Source of the DNA: Flagellimonas maritima
GTDB taxonomy: Bacteria > Bacteroidota > Bacteroidia > Flavobacteriales > Flavobacteriaceae
Direction: 5' to 3'
Length of the DNA: 64,000 bases
Assembly: GCF_003269425.1 (NCBI RefSeq)
Contig: NZ_CP030104.1
Coordinates: 496,001-560,000, forward strand
The position numbers were made by a program, and so were the translations under genes. Numbering within the stretch: the first letter of the stretch is position 1; each line of letters begins with the position of its first letter. Under the pieces are notes generated by a model. It was given only the letters and a program-made list of their open reading frames with translations, was not told where the DNA came from and did no database searches. Below are positions 60,528 to 64,000 of this stretch, in pieces.

Positions 60528-61388
60528 ATGGAAGTGCTTGGAGTGGATATAGGAGGAACAAATATCAATGCTGGTCGTGTTGAAGGAGAATCGATTATAA
60601 ATCAATTCTACATTGAGGTCGACAAGGAAGATTCTGAACAACAAACTCTTGAACGTCTATTTAAATGTATTGATAAATTGGTTTCCGATACTACTGAAGC
60701 TATAGGCGTTGGAGTACCTGCCGTAGTCGATTGTTTAAAGGGAATTGTTTATGAGGTTCAGAATATCCCAGCTTGGAAAAAAGTCCATCTCAAGAGAATC
60801 TTGGAAGATCGCTATAGAATTCCAGTTTATATAAATAATGATGCCAATTGCTTTGCAATGGGAGAAGCATTATTTGGAAAAGGAAAACTTTACAAAGACT
60901 GTATTGGTCTATCTATTGGCACAGGATTGGGCATGGGAATAATAATCGATAACAAAATTTATAACGGTGTTCTTTCCGGTGCAGGGGAAATAGGTATGGT
61001 TCCCTACAAGGATAGCATTTTAGAAAATTATGCAAGTAGCTTTTTTTTTACTGAAAACTATGGATTGAGTGCCAAAGAAGTACACGATCGGGCAAAACAG
61101 GGCAACGACATCGCACTTAAAGCTTTTTCTGAATTTGGTGAACATTTAGGCCAGGCTGTCAATACCATTTTGTATGTATTGGCGCCCGAAGCTATCATTT
61201 TAGGAGGATCTATCAGTAAGGCTTATCCTTTTTTTAAAAAGCCCATGGAAAAGATAATGGATTCATTTGCCTATCCGGAGCAAATCAAAAATCTAAAAAT
61301 TGAGCTATCGGAATTGACAGAATCTGCAATTTTAGGAGCAGCAAGCCTATGCTATCAAAAAACAGAAAATATAAAACAAGTACAATAA
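60528..61388 (+). CDS. ROK-family sugar kinase
   Basis: A 286-residue ROK protein with N-terminal phosphate loop DIGGTNINAG (about 6-15), sugar-binding NNDANCFAMGEA (about 103-114, catalytic Asp) and GLSIGTGLGMGIIID. It would phosphorylate a hexose or amino sugar entering via the MFS transporter. The usual ROK zinc box (CxCGxxGC) after GAGEIG is missing: here GAGEIGMVPYKDSILENYASS has Met in place of the zinc-binding His, as in a Bacteroidota subgroup. No HTH, so it is not a repressor. Confidence 0.9.
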   Translation: MEVLGVDIGGTNINAGRVEGESIINQFYIEVDKEDSEQQTLERLFKCIDKLVSDTTEAIGVGVPAVVDCLKGIVYEVQNIPAWKKVHLKRILEDRYRIPVYINNDANCFAMGEALFGKGKLYKDCIGLSIGTGLGMGIIIDNKIYNGVLSGAGEIGMVPYKDSILENYASSFFFTENYGLSAKEVHDRAKQGNDIALKAFSEFGEHLGQAVNTILYVLAPEAIILGGSISKAYPFFKKPMEKIMDSFAYPEQIKNLKIELSELTESAILGAASLCYQKTENIKQVQ

Positions 61389-61447
61389 TTTTACAATGCC
61401 GTATTTATTGCCATGAAATCAATGATATCGGTAAAAAGACTATTTAA

Positions 61448-64000
61448 ATGAAGAAAATATTACTGTTGCTATTGATTTGTGCGTTTTTGAACGGATTTGC
61501 CTCGGAAATAAAAAAAATAACTGTTACCATTGAAAATAATATGGAAGGTGCGCCAATAACTTTGGGCATTCCTTTTCCAAAGGGAGAATTGCATTCCACT
61601 AATAATATTCGCCTATTAAATTCCAAAGGCAACGAAATACTATGTCAGACCACGGAAGTTTCAACTTGGGAACCCGCCGATGATAGCATCAAATGGGTCT
61701 GGGTGTTTTTCTTTTCGGAGGGGGAGTCTACTTATACCCTGGAATACGGTAGCGATATTGTTCCGAAAAGACCTGATGAACGAATAGTTTCCACAAACAA
61801 TATGAGACCTCGTGGTGGTATTAAAGTCAATACGGGCCCTTTATCATTTTCCCTGAACAAATTGGGAAATGGTTTTTTGGATGAGGTTTATCTCGATTCC
61901 AATCAAGATGGGAAATTTAGCAACAATGAGCTTATTGCCTCATCCCCAGAAGATAACAGAGGGACTTTTCTTGATTTATTGGACGATTCTGGCATAGATA
62001 TTTCCAAAGCTGTGATAAACGAGGTGTTCAGGGAAAAAGGGTCAGGTCCTATGCACGCCATATTTAGGGTTGAAGGTACTTATGTTTATGGTAGAGCGGA
62101 CAACAATATATCTCCATTTACAATTCGGCTGCATGCTTATGCTGGAAAAACGTATGTAAAAGTTTTGCATACGATGACGTATACCGGTATTCCGGATAAA
62201 CACAAAAGGCAGAAAGGCGAGCATGCCAATATAGCAACGCAAAACAAAGAAATTTTATCAGAAGATACCGCTGATGATCCTGGATGGACACAACCGAACG
62301 ACCAAATTGCAGCCTGTGGCCTACAATTAAAATATCATTTGCAAGAAAGTGCCGAAGTTTCTATGCCTTTATTTGAGGAAAATTGGGATGCAATGTCATT
62401 AACACAAAAAATAGAGAAACTTGGTGCCACTAAAAAAGTAAGCTTACTGCAAAGAGGTCCTAAAAGAAATAGTGGAGAAAGTGCTAGAAGCTTATTTACT
62501 GGCGAATCAAAAAAAGAGAACAGTGCAAACGCATCTTCAGCCAATAAATCCTCCTTTAAAGCCACTGTCACCCAGGGCAAAGAAATCGTAACCGAATCGC
62601 AAAGAGCAAAAGGATGGATCAATGTTTCTGACGGAACCAGAGGAATAAGCGTAGGAATCAAAAATTTCTTAGAGGAATACCCAAAAGGAATTGAAGTAGA
62701 CCCAAACTCAAAAATGTTAAAGGGAAACATATGGCCTTTGGAAAATGGACCCATGAACTTTGCCAGAAAAGACACCGAGATGGATGGTCAAATGCTGGGA
62801 AATTTTGCACAGGGCATTACAAAGACGACCGAGTTTCTATATTATTTTCATACCAATCAAACAGATGCGGTTATCGACCAAAAAATGGATTATGTGCTCA
62901 ATAGTCCTGTTGCGCACGCCTTACCAGAATGGTACACGTCTTCAAGAGTTTATGGCAATATGGCTCCCTATTCCGATAAATATTTAGAGTTTGAGAACGG
63001 CCTACAGTATAAATATGAATGGTGGGCCTTTAATCAAAGAAAGCAACCTTGGTACGGAATGTTCGACTACGGCGACGGAAAAACATATTTCTTTAAGGAT
63101 AAATGGTTTCAATGGACAAATAATGAACCTACCGTCGATTTTATGCTCTGGACCAACTTTATGAGAACAGGAAATGCCGATTATTATCATATGGCGCAGG
63201 CCATGAGCAGACATACCATGGATGTTGATAATATTCATTGGCCAAAAAAGAGATCTTATCTGGGCCAGATAAACGATGCGATAGATTTCTGGGATTTTGA
63301 AGATGAGCCAGAATCCACTCCTTATTTAGGGATTGGCCGAAGACATGCAAATGAACACTGGCATGCCCTCTTAAGTGCACATGTTTGGATACAGGGATGG
63401 ATTGCATCTTACTACATTTCTGCTGACCATAGAGCACTTGAAGTTGCAAAAATGACAGGTGATACTTATTTAAAGCGTATATGGGGAGAACATGATCTAA
63501 GAGGAAGAAGATTGTACTTATCCGTACTCAATCTAGTGGAATTGTACGATGCTACCAAACTTGATAAATATAAAAAAGAACTGGACGAAAGAGTAGACTT
63601 GATGCTGATGTTTCAAAAAGAACAAGGAGGGAATTTACTCTTGGACAGGTATGGGTATAGTCAAACATATGTTGTACAGGGCTTGTACAAATATTATCAG
63701 CTTACAGGAGAAGAACGTATTAAAAAAGCACTTCTAAAACATGCCAATTGGGTCAGGGACGTACCGCCATTGAATCACGAAATGGAATCATATCTTGCCT
63801 CCATTCACCCTTTGTTGATAGGTTATGAATTTAGTGGTCAACATGCATTTTTGGAAGAAGCATTGGCACGTGCAGAAATGCTCAAGGTTAAAAAATTATC
63901 AAAAAATAGTAGTGAATTTGACAGTGTGGAATCCTACAATGAGGCATTGTTAAAAGTTTCCAATCTTCCAAAAAGCGATAAGCGCTTTACCAATTGGGAA
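61448..64000 (+). CDS. PcRGLX/YetA-like polysaccharide lyase family, partial
   Basis: An open frame of 851 codons running off the window end, with a signal peptide (about 1-18). An N-terminal beta domain (IKKITVTIENNMEGAPITLGIPFPKGEL), a central beta-sandwich (GPLSFSLNKLGNGFLDEVYLDSNQDGKF) and a C-terminal alpha/alpha-toroid (FDYGDGK, HWHALLSAHVWIQGWIASYYISAD) fit the PcRGLX/YetA-like family, which includes exo-rhamnogalacturonan lyase PL26. The true substrate is not known. 59 bp after the kinase. The C-terminus is not seen, so length and tail domain remain open. Confidence 0.7.
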   Translation, partial: MKKILLLLLICAFLNGFASEIKKITVTIENNMEGAPITLGIPFPKGELHSTNNIRLLNSKGNEILCQTTEVSTWEPADDSIKWVWVFFFSEGESTYTLEYGSDIVPKRPDERIVSTNNMRPRGGIKVNTGPLSFSLNKLGNGFLDEVYLDSNQDGKFSNNELIASSPEDNRGTFLDLLDDSGIDISKAVINEVFREKGSGPMHAIFRVEGTYVYGRADNNISPFTIRLHAYAGKTYVKVLHTMTYTGIPDKHKRQKGEHANIATQNKEILSEDTADDPGWTQPNDQIAACGLQLKYHLQESAEVSMPLFEENWDAMSLTQKIEKLGATKKVSLLQRGPKRNSGESARSLFTGESKKENSANASSANKSSFKATVTQGKEIVTESQRAKGWINVSDGTRGISVGIKNFLEEYPKGIEVDPNSKMLKGNIWPLENGPMNFARKDTEMDGQMLGNFAQGITKTTEFLYYFHTNQTDAVIDQKMDYVLNSPVAHALPEWYTSSRVYGNMAPYSDKYLEFENGLQYKYEWWAFNQRKQPWYGMFDYGDGKTYFFKDKWFQWTNNEPTVDFMLWTNFMRTGNADYYHMAQAMSRHTMDVDNIHWPKKRSYLGQINDAIDFWDFEDEPESTPYLGIGRRHANEHWHALLSAHVWIQGWIASYYISADHRALEVAKMTGDTYLKRIWGEHDLRGRRLYLSVLNLVELYDATKLDKYKKELDERVDLMLMFQKEQGGNLLLDRYGYSQTYVVQGLYKYYQLTGEERIKKALLKHANWVRDVPPLNHEMESYLASIHPLLIGYEFSGQHAFLEEALARAEMLKVKKLSKNSSEFDSVESYNEALLKVSNLPKSDKRFTNWE

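Overview
The window looks like chromosome of a marine-type member of the Flavobacteriaceae (Bacteroidota). The support is low GC, absence of Shine-Dalgarno leaders, many TAnnTTTG (-7) promoter boxes, family content typical of the group (SusC/SusD, FecR/ECF pairs, DUF4920, DUF1684, DUF4197, DUF2911, DUF3570, DUF885), GSIII beside a GSII-like enzyme, and several tiny flavobacterial proteins. The genus cannot be fixed from sequence reading alone (Maribacter/Zobellia/Arenibacter-like is a guess). No phage, insertion sequence or CRISPR array was seen.

Layout. 1-3.5 kb: housekeeping (partial mnmD, DUF4920, ilvE, MazG-like NTPase, two tiny membrane proteins, crcB). 3.5-6.7 kb: ammonium uptake (glnK-amtB-porin) behind an ACCCC-N10-GGGGT palindrome. 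6.7-19.6 kb: DUF1684 and DJ-1 lipoproteins, an esterase-like protein, an Lrp regulator, fused isobutyryl-CoA mutase, purU, DUF4197, a membrane-anchored AraC regulator and an alpha/beta hydrolase. 19.6-22.7 kb: prfA-pyrF separated by a heptamer tandem repeat, then a miniature ABC pair. 22.7-26.2 kb: a five-gene envelope redox operon (Rieske lipoprotein, thioredoxin-like, ApbE, DUF4266, DUF3570). 26.2-31 kb: purM and two divergent glutamine synthetases sharing a second ACCCC-N10-GGGGT palindrome. 31-38.3 kb: Ca/Na exchanger, a 21-codon ORF plus SPFH protein, a toroid-repeat protein, DUF885 metallopeptidase, a 49-aa protein, apt and tRNA-Arg(ACG). 38.8-43.8 kb: ECF sigma/FecR/TonB-receptor relay facing a lipoprotein with a poly-aspartate tail. 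46.2-64 kb: a catabolic and polysaccharide-utilisation region.

How genes work together. The two palindromes lie 81-82 bp upstream of perfect -7 boxes at glnK-amtB and at the GSII-like gene, which suggests one unknown nitrogen regulator controlling ammonium import and assimilation. The redox operon pairs a flavin transferase with a predicted outer-membrane DUF3570 protein that carries a flavinylation-like T-S-A-S motif. In the last region an RpiR/SIS regulator diverges from an operon (Na+ symporter, M20 deacylase, FAD oxidoreductase, NTF2-like) that runs without a gap into an ECF sigma gene. FecR, SusC, SusD, a periplasmic PIG-L deacetylase, a sugar MFS transporter, a ROK kinase and a PcRGLX/YetA-like polysaccharide lyase, cut by the window end, follow. 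This suggests import and breakdown of an N-acylated glycan or glycoconjugate under two layers of control.

Several starts were moved from the longest possible reading frame. Six genes appear to use TTG and one GTG. All functional calls rest on motif and family recognition by eye.
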